Below are positions 45,115 to 52,753 of a stretch of DNA of 64,000 nt, one piece after another; positions within the stretch are counted from its first letter, which is position 1, and each line of letters begins with the position of its first letter. Origin of the DNA: Bryobacteraceae bacterium. Lineage in GTDB: Bacteria > Acidobacteriota > Terriglobia > Bryobacterales > Bryobacteraceae. Location: NCBI GenBank assembly GCA_026002875.1, contig BPGE01000001.1:3844001-3908000 (forward strand), read 5' to 3'. Both the position numbers and the translations under genes were made by a program. The notes under the pieces were generated by a model, which saw only the letters and a list, made by a program, of their open reading frames with translations, made no database searches and had not been told where the DNA came from.

Positions 45115-46521
45115 TCAGAACTGCGTGTACAGGAACGGCGCGGCGCCCGTGATGGCAACGTACTCGATGGCCAGAACGAGCAGCGCCAGAGCGGCTGCCT
45201 GCGCATAGAACGGCGCGCGCGCGTACAGGGCCGCGCACCACTCGGCCCAGCGCTTCGGCAGATAGTGCGCCGTGACGGCGATCAGCAGAACCACGGCGAT
45301 CGGTAGCGTGATGTTGGCGAAGCTGACCGTGAGCGACCCGATCCTGCCCAGCACCTCGAAGGCGTTCCCGATCGAAGAGGCGCGGAAGAAGATCCACGCG
45401 AAGATGACGAAATGCGCCGTCAGCACGCGGCTCAGCAGCCGCGCGGGCCAGCCGCCCGGCGGCGGATTGCCGCGCGCCGCCCGGAAGCCGTGATGAACGG
45501 CCAGCGCCAGCCCGTGCAGCGCGCCCCAGACGACGAAGGTCCAGCTGGGGCCATGCCACAGTCCGCCGAGCAGCATGGTGATGAACAGGTTGAAATAGGT
45601 GGGCCACTTCCACCTGGAGCGGAGGCCCGGCAGCGAGAAATACAGATAATCGCGGAGCCAGTTCGACAGGCTGATGTGCCACCGGCGCCAGAACTCGCTG
45701 ATGTTCAGCGCCAGATAGGGCCGGTTGAAATTCTCCGGCAGCCTGATGCCCAGCAGAAGCGCGCTTCCGATGGCGATGTCCGTGTAGCCGGAGAAGTCGT
45801 AGTAGAGCTGCGCGGCGTAAGCGTAGACGCCGATGAGAGTCTCCATGCCGGTATACAGACCGGGCGTGTCGAAGACGCGGTTGACAAGATTCTCGGCCAG
45901 ATAATCGGCGATGAGGAATTTCTTCATCAGGCCGATTCCGATGCGCCAGAAGGCGCGGCCGCTGTCTTCGGGGGAAAGCTGCTTTCCGGTCTTTTCGAGC
46001 TGCGGCGCCAGCGCCAGCACGCGCGTGATGGGACCGCTGAGCGTCGTGGGAAAGAAGGTGACCGCAGTCATGTGCGTCAGCAGGCTGCGCACGGGCTTGC
46101 CATCGCGCCGGTAGAGGTCGATGGTGTAGGTCATCGCCTGGAAGCAGTAGAAAGAGAGGCCGAGCGGAAAGACCCAGTGCCATTCGGGCGCCTTGCCGCC
46201 CGAGGCGGCTGCCCAGGTCCCAAGGAAGAAGGGCATGTACTTGAACGCCGCCAGCAGGCCCAGGTTGAGGGCGATGCTCGCCGTCACCAGCAGACGGCGC
46301 ACCGGGGGGCTCTGCCAGGCGCCCAGACCGCGCCCGATGAGGTAATCGAGGAACGCCGCCGGCGGGATCAGCGCCAGGTAGTGCAGATCCCACTTGGCAT
46401 AAAAGAAGAGATTGGCGAACAGCAGCAGCGCGACAGATGCCGCGCGCCAGCGGGACAACGGCCAGTAGAGGAGAAAAACCCCGGCCAAAAAGACGAAATA
46501 GATGGAGCTGGCAAGAACCAT
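45115..46521 (-). CDS. MBOAT family O-acyltransferase (AlgI/DltB-like)
   Basis: 468 residues with ~10-12 membrane helices. AlgI-type signatures: FANLFFYAKWDLHYLALI, FPLGLSFYCFQAMTYTIDLY, TFFPTTLSGPITR, YAAQLYYDFSGYTDIAIGSA, NFNRPYLALNISEFWRRWHI and the invariant His in LLGGLWHGPSWTFVVWGALHG. These proteins pass an acyl group across the membrane to an SGNH partner. Start ATG 46521 is chosen; GTG 46527 is an alternative. It is the first acyl-transfer gene of the locus and lies 48 nt after the MBL hydrolase gene on the same strand. Confidence 0.93.
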   Translation of the reverse strand: MVLASSIYFVFLAGVFLLYWPLSRWRAASVALLLFANLFFYAKWDLHYLALIPPAAFLDYLIGRGLGAWQSPPVRRLLVTASIALNLGLLAAFKYMPFFLGTWAAASGGKAPEWHWVFPLGLSFYCFQAMTYTIDLYRRDGKPVRSLLTHMTAVTFFPTTLSGPITRVLALAPQLEKTGKQLSPEDSGRAFWRIGIGLMKKFLIADYLAENLVNRVFDTPGLYTGMETLIGVYAYAAQLYYDFSGYTDIAIGSALLLGIRLPENFNRPYLALNISEFWRRWHISLSNWLRDYLYFSLPGLRSRWKWPTYFNLFITMLLGGLWHGPSWTFVVWGALHGLALAVHHGFRAARGNPPPGGWPARLLSRVLTAHFVIFAWIFFRASSIGNAFEVLGRIGSLTVSFANITLPIAVVLLIAVTAHYLPKRWAEWCAALYARAPFYAQAAALALLVLAIEYVAITGAAPFLYTQF

Positions 46522-46569
46522 GCGCACGCCGCCGAGGGCGTGTGTTTTCCATTCTAGCCGGAGCGAGGC

Positions 46570-47577
46570 TCAGGGCCGGTAGGTTTTCGAGAAATTGTTG
46601 CGCTGGTTGCGGACGGTGATCACGCGGTCCCGCGTGGCTTCGACTTCAATGCCGTAGCCCTGGCACTTCTCCTCAACGTTGGCGATCCGCTCTTCGGTCA
46701 CGTTGGCCTCCTTGCCCCCTGCCACAGAATAGTGGAGCTGCCAGAGATCCTCGAGACCGGGGGAAGACTCGACGATGCGCCACGCCGCGGGCGAGCCGCC
46801 CTTGCGGGCGCCGTTGTTCATGATGGCGACGCGCGGCCGCAGGCCATGGACGATCTGCGGACAGCCGCTCTGGTCGAGGCCGTGGTGGGTGGTCAGGTAC
46901 AGGTCCACGGGGCCGATGAGATGCTCGGGACAGGCGAGTTCGAGTTCCTTGTTCCAGGTAAGGTCGGCCAGGTCGACGAAGCGGAAGCGGCCGTAAGTGA
47001 GGACGAAACCGATGGAGCGGGCGTTTTCCGTGGGGTCGTCCGCCCTGCGTTCCGCTTCCGGGCAGAGCGGGTTCTTCTGGCCGCCGCCCCGGACAGGCTT
47101 CGCGATGCGATCCCCGCGGGCGGCCACAATTTCAATGCGGACATCCTTGAGCGGCAGCACGTCGCCGGGCTTCACCGTCAGCCGTCTGGCGCCGGTGGCG
47201 AGCACCTTGCGGTAGCCCTCTTCGAGCGCTTTGGCCTGCGGCGAGGTTTCCGTGTTGTCGCCGTGGTCGATGAACGCGCCGACGGGGAACTTCGCCGCCA
47301 GCTCGGGCACGCCGCCGACGTGATCGAGATGGTAGTGCGTCACCAGCAGCCAGTCGATGCGTTTCAGGCCAAGCTTCCGCGCAGCTGCAACAATTCGGTC
47401 CGAGTCGCGCCCGTTGTTGCCCGGGAATCCCGCATCGACCAGGAGCGATTCCCCGCGCGGCGTCAGGATCAGCGTCGCCTGGCCTCCTTCCGTGTCAATG
47501 AACACCATCTTCAATGGCTGCGCGCGCACGCTCCAGCAGAGGAACAAACAGAGCGAAAGAACGGGGAACCGCATCAT
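46570..47577 (-). CDS. Exported metallo-beta-lactamase-fold hydrolase (ComEC-type MBL)
   Basis: 335 residues with signal peptide (LSLCLFLCWSVRAQ). The MBL core has VFIDTEGGQATLILTPRGES, LLVDAGFPGNNGRDSDRI and the metal motif VTHYHLDHVGGV (His81, His83, Asp85, His86), then DLADLTWNKELELACPE and LTTHHGLDQSGCP. This matches the ComEC/Rec2-like MBL subfamily. It is exported, so it may be a periplasmic phosphodiesterase or lactonase; the substrate is unknown. It reads toward the MBOAT gene with a 48-nt gap. On the minus strand TAGGAT lies about 8 nt before its start. Confidence 0.88.
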   Translation of the reverse strand: MMRFPVLSLCLFLCWSVRAQPLKMVFIDTEGGQATLILTPRGESLLVDAGFPGNNGRDSDRIVAAARKLGLKRIDWLLVTHYHLDHVGGVPELAAKFPVGAFIDHGDNTETSPQAKALEEGYRKVLATGARRLTVKPGDVLPLKDVRIEIVAARGDRIAKPVRGGGQKNPLCPEAERRADDPTENARSIGFVLTYGRFRFVDLADLTWNKELELACPEHLIGPVDLYLTTHHGLDQSGCPQIVHGLRPRVAIMNNGARKGGSPAAWRIVESSPGLEDLWQLHYSVAGGKEANVTEERIANVEEKCQGYGIEVEATRDRVITVRNQRNNFSKTYRP

Positions 47578-47627
47578 GCGGGCATCCTATCACGCGCGCC
47601 CCGCGGCGGAACTTTGCCTGCGGAACC

Positions 47628-47645
47628 CCCGTAGTACACTACGGG
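47628..47645. promoter_or_regulatory. 18-bp palindrome, candidate operator between divergent genes
   Basis: CCCGTAGT-AC-ACTACGGG is a perfect 8-bp inverted repeat with a 2-bp centre. It sits in the 77-nt gap between the MBL gene (minus) and the zinc-ribbon gene (plus), 9 nt before the ATG at 47655, and contains TACACT, a possible -10 element. A dimeric repressor site is plausible; no regulator gene lies nearby. Confidence 0.5.
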
Positions 47646-47654
47646 AAACGAGAA

Positions 47655-48143
47655 ATGCCCTTCTGCACGCACTGCGGCTTCCAGGTGGACGAGCAGGCGC
47701 TGTACTGCCCCGCCTGCGGCGCGCCGCAGCGCGCCGACGTTCCTCCGCCTCCCGGCGCCGGCGCCCGGTCAGGAGGGCCGTCTGCAGGGGACGATTTCCT
47801 CGCCCGCATGCCGGCGCGCCGCGCCGCGCTCCTGTGCTACGTGCCCATCGTGGGCTGGATCATGAGCATCATCGTGCTGGCGGCGGACCGGTTCCGGCAG
47901 GAGCGGATCGTGCGGTTCCACGCCTTCCAGGGACTGTACCTGTTCGTCGTGTGGCTGTTCGCGGACTGGGTGTTCAGTCCGATGACCGGCTACACGCCAG
48001 CCCTGAAATTCGCCGCCGGGACGATCAAGCTGGCTGTGCTCGTCCTGTGGGTCTACATGATGGTGCGCGTCAATGCCGGCGAAGACGTGCGTCTGCCGCT
48101 GATCGGGGATCTCGCGGAGCGGTCGGTTTCCGAGCAGCAGTGA
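47655..48143 (+). CDS. Zinc-ribbon membrane protein (DUF4870-like)
   Basis: 162 residues. The N-terminal zinc ribbon has CTHCG and CPACG (MPFCTHCGFQVDEQALYCPA), followed by a Pro/Gly linker and three hydrophobic helices (ALLCYVPIVGWIMSIIVLAA; AFQGLYLFVVWLFADWVF; IKLAVLVLWVYMMVRV) with RIVRFHAFQG between the first two, which is typical of the DUF4870/Tic20-like family. Function unknown. ATG 47655 is 9 nt after the palindrome, so the mRNA is probably near-leaderless. Confidence 0.8.
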   Translation: MPFCTHCGFQVDEQALYCPACGAPQRADVPPPPGAGARSGGPSAGDDFLARMPARRAALLCYVPIVGWIMSIIVLAADRFRQERIVRFHAFQGLYLFVVWLFADWVFSPMTGYTPALKFAAGTIKLAVLVLWVYMMVRVNAGEDVRLPLIGDLAERSVSEQQ

Positions 48144-48269
48144 GCCCCCGGAACCAGGCGGCGGCAGCCTCTCCCCGGAACTGCCGCAGGGATGCGGGTG
48201 CGCCGCGCCCAGGCGGCTGGCCGGCTGCGCCTCTCCTTCTTTGCGGAAAGGATGTTCAGGAGAGAACGC

Positions 48270-48297
48270 TGGTATAATTATTCAGTGGAGTGAATAA
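48270..48297 (+). promoter_or_regulatory. Extended -10 promoter of argC overlapped by an ArgR-like inverted repeat
   Basis: TGG-TATAAT (48270-48278) is an extended -10 element without a good -35. Immediately downstream TTATTCA (48278-48284) and TGAATAA (48291-48297) form a perfect 7-bp inverted repeat with a 6-bp spacer, covering the predicted start of transcription. ATTCA/TGAAT half-sites are those of ArgR/AhrC boxes, although their order is inverted relative to the E. coli box. Confidence 0.6.
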
Positions 48298-48308
48298 ATA
48301 ACCAGGCA

Positions 48309-49325
48309 ATGAAGATCCGGGCTGGCATTGTTGGGTTCCGCGGCTACAGCGGAATGGAGCTGGTGAAGATCCTGTCGGGACACCCGCGGGTGGAGCCCGT
48401 GCTGATGGAGCACCGCTCCGACGCCGCGCCTGAGGTGCACCCGCTGGGCTGGCAGGGACCGGAGCGGATTGCAGCCACGGCGGAAGCGGCGCGGACGGCT
48501 GACGTGGCGGTGGTGCTGCTGGCGACGCCGGCGGACGTGAGCATGCAGCTGGCGCCGGAGTTTCTCGAGGCAGGCATCCGCGTGATCGACCTGAGCGGCG
48601 CGTTCCGGCTGCGGACCGTTGAGCGTTACCGGCATTGGTATAAGGAGGAACACACGCAACCGGCTCTGCTTGCGGAAGCCGTCTACGGACTTCCCGAGTT
48701 TTACCGGGAGCAGGTGAAGGGAGCGCGGCTGGTGGCGAATCCCGGCTGTTACCCGACGGCGGCGAATCTGGCGCTGCGCCCGCTGGTCGAGGCCGGTTGC
48801 ATCGACCGCAGGCATGGAATCATCTGCGACGCCAAGAGCGGCGTGAGCGGGGCGGGGCGGAAGCCGTCGCTGAAGACCAGCTTCTGCGAGGTGACGGAGA
48901 ACTTCAGCGCCTATTCGATTCTCGGACACCGGCATGTCCCGGAGGTGCTTCTGAACAGCGGGCTGGAGGAAAGCGAGTTCAGCTTCACGGCGCATCTGCT
49001 GCCCATCCATCGCGGGATTCTGGAGACGATCTACTTCCGCGCGGCGGAGGGTGTGACGGCGGAGCGGCTGCTGGAGGTGTATCAGGGCGCTTACCCGGAC
49101 GAGCCGTTCGTGAAGCTGTACCCGCCCGGTTCGGTTCCGGACCTGCGCCCCGTGCAGCATACAAACCTGTGCCTGATCGGCTGGCGGGTGGACGATGCAA
49201 CGCGCCGGGCGGTCGTGGTAGCCTGCATTGACAACCTCGGCAAAGGCGCCGCCGGACAGGCGGTGCAGAACCTGAACCTGATGCTTGACCTGGCCGAGAC
49301 GGAGGGCTTGCAATGCGCATCGTGA
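48309..49325 (+). CDS. argC: N-acetyl-gamma-glutamyl-phosphate reductase
   Basis: 338 residues. N-terminal NADP-binding (GIVGFRGYSGMELVKIL), VIDLSGAFRLRTVERYRHWY, VYGLPEFYREQVKGARLVAN and the active-site NPGCYPTAA (Cys147), then DAKSGVSGAGRKPSLKTSFC and LGHRHVPEVLL. It reduces N-acetylglutamyl phosphate to the semialdehyde, third step of arginine synthesis. The 13-nt overlap with argB and the operator-like repeat upstream support arginine control. Confidence 0.95.
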   Translation: MKIRAGIVGFRGYSGMELVKILSGHPRVEPVLMEHRSDAAPEVHPLGWQGPERIAATAEAARTADVAVVLLATPADVSMQLAPEFLEAGIRVIDLSGAFRLRTVERYRHWYKEEHTQPALLAEAVYGLPEFYREQVKGARLVANPGCYPTAANLALRPLVEAGCIDRRHGIICDAKSGVSGAGRKPSLKTSFCEVTENFSAYSILGHRHVPEVLLNSGLEESEFSFTAHLLPIHRGILETIYFRAAEGVTAERLLEVYQGAYPDEPFVKLYPPGSVPDLRPVQHTNLCLIGWRVDDATRRAVVVACIDNLGKGAAGQAVQNLNLMLDLAETEGLQCAS

Positions 49326-50119
49326 TCAAGCTGGGCGGAACGCTCCTGGATCAGCCGAAGACGCTGAAGGCGCTGGCGGCGCAGATCGCCGCCCTGCCGG
49401 CTGGCGCGCAGCCGGTGGTGGTCCACGGCGGCGGCAAACAGATGACGAAGTTCCTGGAGGAGCGCGGCGTGGAGAGCCGGTTTGTCAACGGGCTGCGCGT
49501 GACGACCCCGGAAGTGCTGGACGCCGTGCTCAAGATCTTCGCCGGCAGCGTAAACAAGCAGCTGGTGGCCGCGCTCGTGGCCGAGGGCGCCCCTGCCGTG
49601 GGGCTGAGCGGCATTGACGCGAAGCTGGCGGAAGCGAAACCGATGAGCGCGGAGCTGGGCGCCGTCGGGCGCATCCACCGGGTGAACGCGGAGCTTCTGG
49701 AAGTGCTCTGCGACGCCAGCTACCTGCCCGTGGTGGCCTGCGTGGCGGGCGACTCGGACGGCAACATCTACAACGTGAACGCGGACCAGATGGCTTCGGC
49801 GCTGGCCATCGCGTTTGATGCGGACCGGCTCATCTTTCTGACGGATGTGGAGGGCGTGCGCGGCGCCGGCGGAGCGATCCTGTCCCACCTGACTCCGGAC
49901 GACGCCAGGAAGCTGATCGCCGCCGGGGTGGCGACCGGCGGGATGCAGGCGAAGCTGGAAGCCGCGTGCGAAGCCGTCGATCAGGGGGTGTCCGAGGTGG
50001 TCATCGCGCCCGGCGCGGCGCCGGGCATTCTCGACCGCCTGATTGCCGGCGAGGCGGCGGGCACGCTGCTGAGCTGGAACTGGGAGCCGGAGGACGTGGA
50101 AGAGGAGGAAGAGGAGTGA
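49313..50119 (+). CDS. argB: Acetylglutamate kinase
   Basis: 268 residues. Amino-acid kinase fold: MRIVIKLGGTLLDQPK (Lys-Gly-Gly), VVVHGGGKQMTKFLEERG, FVNGLRVTTPEVLDAVLKIF, YNVNADQMASALAIAFDADR and LTDVEGVRG. It phosphorylates N-acetylglutamate, the second step of arginine synthesis. The C-terminus ends in a run of acidic residues (EDVEEEEEE) that is not part of the usual fold; its purine-rich DNA serves as the ribosome binding site of the next gene. Overlaps argC by 13 nt. Confidence 0.94.
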   Translation: MRIVIKLGGTLLDQPKTLKALAAQIAALPAGAQPVVVHGGGKQMTKFLEERGVESRFVNGLRVTTPEVLDAVLKIFAGSVNKQLVAALVAEGAPAVGLSGIDAKLAEAKPMSAELGAVGRIHRVNAELLEVLCDASYLPVVACVAGDSDGNIYNVNADQMASALAIAFDADRLIFLTDVEGVRGAGGAILSHLTPDDARKLIAAGVATGGMQAKLEAACEAVDQGVSEVVIAPGAAPGILDRLIAGEAAGTLLSWNWEPEDVEEEEEE

Positions 50120-50649
50120 CGCTGCGCAAGGCGCGCATGAGCGATATCCCGGGAATCCTGCGCCTGATCAACGGCTATGCGGCGCAGGGCCTCATGCTGC
50201 CGCGCAACGGCTTCGAGCTGGCGGAAAACATCCGCGACTTCACCGTGGCTGCAGCCGCCGATACGGTGCACGGATGCGCCGCCCTGCACTTCTACGGCCC
50301 CGCGATGGCGGAAGTGCGCTCGCTGGCGGTGGACGAGACGCTGAAAGGGGCGGGCATCGGCAGGCTGCTGATGGAGGCGCTGGAGGCCGAGGCGCGCGGG
50401 TTCGATCTCGACCTGCTGTTCGCCTTCACCTATGTGCCGAAGTTCTTTACGCGGCTGGGATACCGGCAGGTGGACCGGAGCGCCCTGCCGCTGAAAGCCT
50501 GGAAAGACTGCCTGCGGTGCCCGAAATTCCAGGCCTGCGACGAAATCGCCGTGCTGAAGTGGCTGAAGCCGGAGGCGGAACTGGCGGGACGGACCGAAAC
50601 CGCCGACACCGACGAGCTGATCCAGATCCCCGTGTTTCGGGGCAATTAG
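50116..50649 (+). CDS. argA: GNAT-family N-acetyltransferase, short ArgA type
   Basis: 177 residues from GTG 50116, overlapping argB by 4 nt, with a purine run (GAGGAGGAAGAGGAG) as Shine-Dalgarno. GNAT motifs: MSDIPGILRLINGYAAQGLM, AEVRSLAVDETLKGAGIGRL (acetyl-CoA loop) and LFAFTYVPKFFTRLGYRQVD. These, and the CPKFQACDEIAVLKWL tail, match the short N-acetylglutamate synthases (ArgA-like, without a kinase domain). With argC and argB it supplies the first three steps of arginine synthesis. Confidence 0.88.
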   Translation: MTLRKARMSDIPGILRLINGYAAQGLMLPRNGFELAENIRDFTVAAAADTVHGCAALHFYGPAMAEVRSLAVDETLKGAGIGRLLMEALEAEARGFDLDLLFAFTYVPKFFTRLGYRQVDRSALPLKAWKDCLRCPKFQACDEIAVLKWLKPEAELAGRTETADTDELIQIPVFRGN

Positions 50650-50689
50650 GGCCCGCCCGCCGGGGGCAGGAGCCGCTTTCTGGAACTTC

Positions 50690-50704
50690 GGTACCAGGAG
50701 TACC
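50690..50704. promoter_or_regulatory. Small inverted repeat upstream of the molybdopterin-binding gene
   Basis: GGTAC-CAGGA-GTACC, a 5-bp inverted repeat, lies about 110 nt before the ATG at 50813. TAGTCT near 50738 might be a -10. The significance of either is uncertain. Confidence 0.25.
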
Positions 50705-50812
50705 AAATTCCCCTGAGATTTTTCCGAGGCGGCAGGCACTAGTCTGGCGTGAATGGCGGCCGCGCCATTCCCGAACGGTCACCGGATTCCGTGGCGCGGC
50801 CGGGGAGGTTCC

Positions 50813-51784
50813 ATGCGCGCCCAGACGATTGATGTTCGCCAGGCCCACGGCAGGGTTCTCTGCTGCACGATCTTCCGCCCCGGCGGGAAGAAGCTGCTCT
50901 CCAAAGGCCATGTCCTCAGCGCCGAGGATGTGCAGCTGCTCGAGACGGAAGGACTGCGGACGGTCTGGGTGACGGAGCTCGAAGAAGGCGAGGTCTCGGA
51001 AGACGAGGCCGTCCTCCAGGTGGCAACGGCCATGGCCTGCGGGTCGGCGGAGGTGCGTCCCGCAGCGGGCGGGCGGGCCAACCTGCACGCCACGGAGGAT
51101 ACCTGCGTTCTGGTGGACGACGAGCTGCTGCGGCAGATCAACTGCACCTCCTCGGTCGTCATTGCGACCGCCGCCAACTTCTCTTTTGCGCGGGCGGGGG
51201 ACCGGATCGCAACAGTGAAGAGCGCTCCGTTCGCCGTCTCGAAGCAGGAGCTGGAGGTGATCCTCGGCACGCTGGGAGAACGCGGGCCGCTGCTGCAGGC
51301 GCGGCCGGTGCGCAACCCCTCGCTCGCCATTCTGTACAGCGACCACTACGACGGCGAGCGGGCGCGGATGATGTTCGAGCCGATCGTGCGGCAGCGCATG
51401 GCGCGTTTTGGGATTCAGCCCCGATACCGGCTGTCCTGCACGGAAACCGAAACCGAAGTGGTGAAGTCGCTGGGACACCTCCTGCGCATGAATCCCGACG
51501 TCGTGCTGGTGGCGTCCACGACAGCGCCGGCGGGGCCGGAGGACGTGATCGGCCGCGCTATGCAGCGGCTGGGCGCCCATCTGGAACGCTATCTGGCGCC
51601 CGTCGAACCGGGCAACCTGCTGCTGCTCGGATACAGGGACTCGGTTCCCATCGTTTCCGCGCCGGGCTGCTTCCGCTCGGCGAAACCCAATGTCGTCGAT
51701 CTGGTTCTCCCGCCGCTGCTGGCCCGCTACCGGGTTTCGGGCTGGGAGATCGCCTGCCTTGGCCACGGGGGGCTTCTGTCCTGA
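50813..51784 (+). CDS. Molybdopterin-binding (MoeA-like, MoCF_biosynth) protein
   Basis: 323 residues from ATG 50813 with GGGGAGG 5 nt upstream. N-terminal half starts QTIDVRQAHGRVLCCTIFRP, then GKKLLSKGHVLSAEDVQLLE; the C-terminal half has the molybdopterin-binding fold but with unusual content: SLAILYSDHYDGERARMMFE, PRYRLSCTETETEVVKSLGH and VVLVASTTAPAGPEDVIGRA, then GYRDSVPIVSAPGCFRSAKP. This resembles the MoeA C-terminus and the stand-alone molybdopterin-binding proteins found near Mo enzymes. It lacks MoeA domains II and IV, so it may not insert molybdenum itself. It is monocistronic, followed by a strong terminator. Confidence 0.78.
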   Translation: MRAQTIDVRQAHGRVLCCTIFRPGGKKLLSKGHVLSAEDVQLLETEGLRTVWVTELEEGEVSEDEAVLQVATAMACGSAEVRPAAGGRANLHATEDTCVLVDDELLRQINCTSSVVIATAANFSFARAGDRIATVKSAPFAVSKQELEVILGTLGERGPLLQARPVRNPSLAILYSDHYDGERARMMFEPIVRQRMARFGIQPRYRLSCTETETEVVKSLGHLLRMNPDVVLVASTTAPAGPEDVIGRAMQRLGAHLERYLAPVEPGNLLLLGYRDSVPIVSAPGCFRSAKPNVVDLVLPPLLARYRVSGWEIACLGHGGLLS

Positions 51785-51854
51785 CCCGCTCCATGCACCT
51801 TCCAGAGTTGGATTTCCAGGGGCGTTCCTCCTGAAGCAGACCCTGTGGCGAACC

Positions 51855-51893
51855 GGCCGGAGGCCCCGCGCGGGGTCTCCGGCCGGCCTTTTT
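51855..51893 (+). terminator. Intrinsic terminator after the molybdopterin-binding gene
   Basis: A 13-bp stem (51855-51867 with 51872-51884, one G-T wobble, loop GCGC) is followed by GGCC and TTTTT at 51889-51893. This is the strongest rho-independent terminator in the window. Confidence 0.9.
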
Positions 51894-51972
51894 GTGCGCT
51901 GGTCCGGCGCGCGAACCGCGGGCTTGGCGGCGGCGCAGAAACGCGTCAGGATGCCAGAAGGGGCGGCTGGCC

Positions 51973-52749
51973 ATGGCAGGACGCCGCGCAGCGCTGCGGA
52001 TCGGAACCTCGGGCTGGTCGTACCGTCACTGGCGGGGCGTTCTCTATCCCCTGGAGGCGAAGTCCGCCGAACTGCTGGGGCTGTATGCGCGGGTCTTCCG
52101 GACGGTGGAGCTCAACGCGAGCTTCTACCGCATGCAGAGGGCGGAGACGTACGGCCGGCAGGCGGCGTCCGTGCCGGATGGCTTCGTCTTCGCCGTCAAG
52201 GCGCACCGCTCGATCACGCACGAAAAGCGGCTGGAGGGCGTTGAAACAATCTGGCGGGAATTTGTTTCCAGCGCGCAGGCCCTCGGCGGGAAGCTCGGCC
52301 CGGTGCTGCTGCAGTTTCCGCCGTCGTTCCGATGCCGCCCGGATCTGCTGCGGTCGTTTCTGGAGGAGCACCGGCGGGCTTTCGGAGAGGCGGTGCGGCT
52401 GGCGTTCGAGTTCCGTCACGCTTCGTGGTTTGATGCCGAAGCGCTGGACCTGTTGCGCGGTGCTGGCGCGGCGGCCGTGATCGCGGATTCCTCCCGCTAC
52501 CCGCGGGCGCCGCTGGAATGGGCAGGACCCTTCGTCTATCTGCGTTTCCACGGTCCCGGAGCGCTGTTCGCCTCCGGCTATTCGGACGAAGAACTGCAAG
52601 AGTGGGCGTTGCGCATCCGCGAGTGGTTGGCGGACGGCAGGGACGTCTACGTGTATTTCAACAACGACGCCGGGGCGTGCGCCGTACGAAACGCGCTGCA
52701 GCTGATGGAGCTGGCGGAAGGCTGCAGCGCAGAGAGCAGCGGCGCTTGA
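51973..52749 (+). CDS. DUF72 (YecE-like) family protein
   Basis: 258 residues. TIM-barrel of the DUF72 family: LRIGTSGWSYRHWRGVLYPL, ELNASFYRMQRAETYGRQAA, DGFVFAVKAHRSITHEKRL, VLLQFPPSFRCRPDLL, LAFEFRHASWFDAEAL, VYLRFHGPGALFASGYSDEE and VYVYFNNDAGACAVRNALQL. The family has no confirmed activity. Start ATG 51973 follows the terminator by 80 nt. It converges on the methyltransferase gene ending at 52754. Confidence 0.9.
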   Translation: MAGRRAALRIGTSGWSYRHWRGVLYPLEAKSAELLGLYARVFRTVELNASFYRMQRAETYGRQAASVPDGFVFAVKAHRSITHEKRLEGVETIWREFVSSAQALGGKLGPVLLQFPPSFRCRPDLLRSFLEEHRRAFGEAVRLAFEFRHASWFDAEALDLLRGAGAAAVIADSSRYPRAPLEWAGPFVYLRFHGPGALFASGYSDEELQEWALRIREWLADGRDVYVYFNNDAGACAVRNALQLMELAEGCSAESSGA

Positions 52750-52753
52750 AGGC

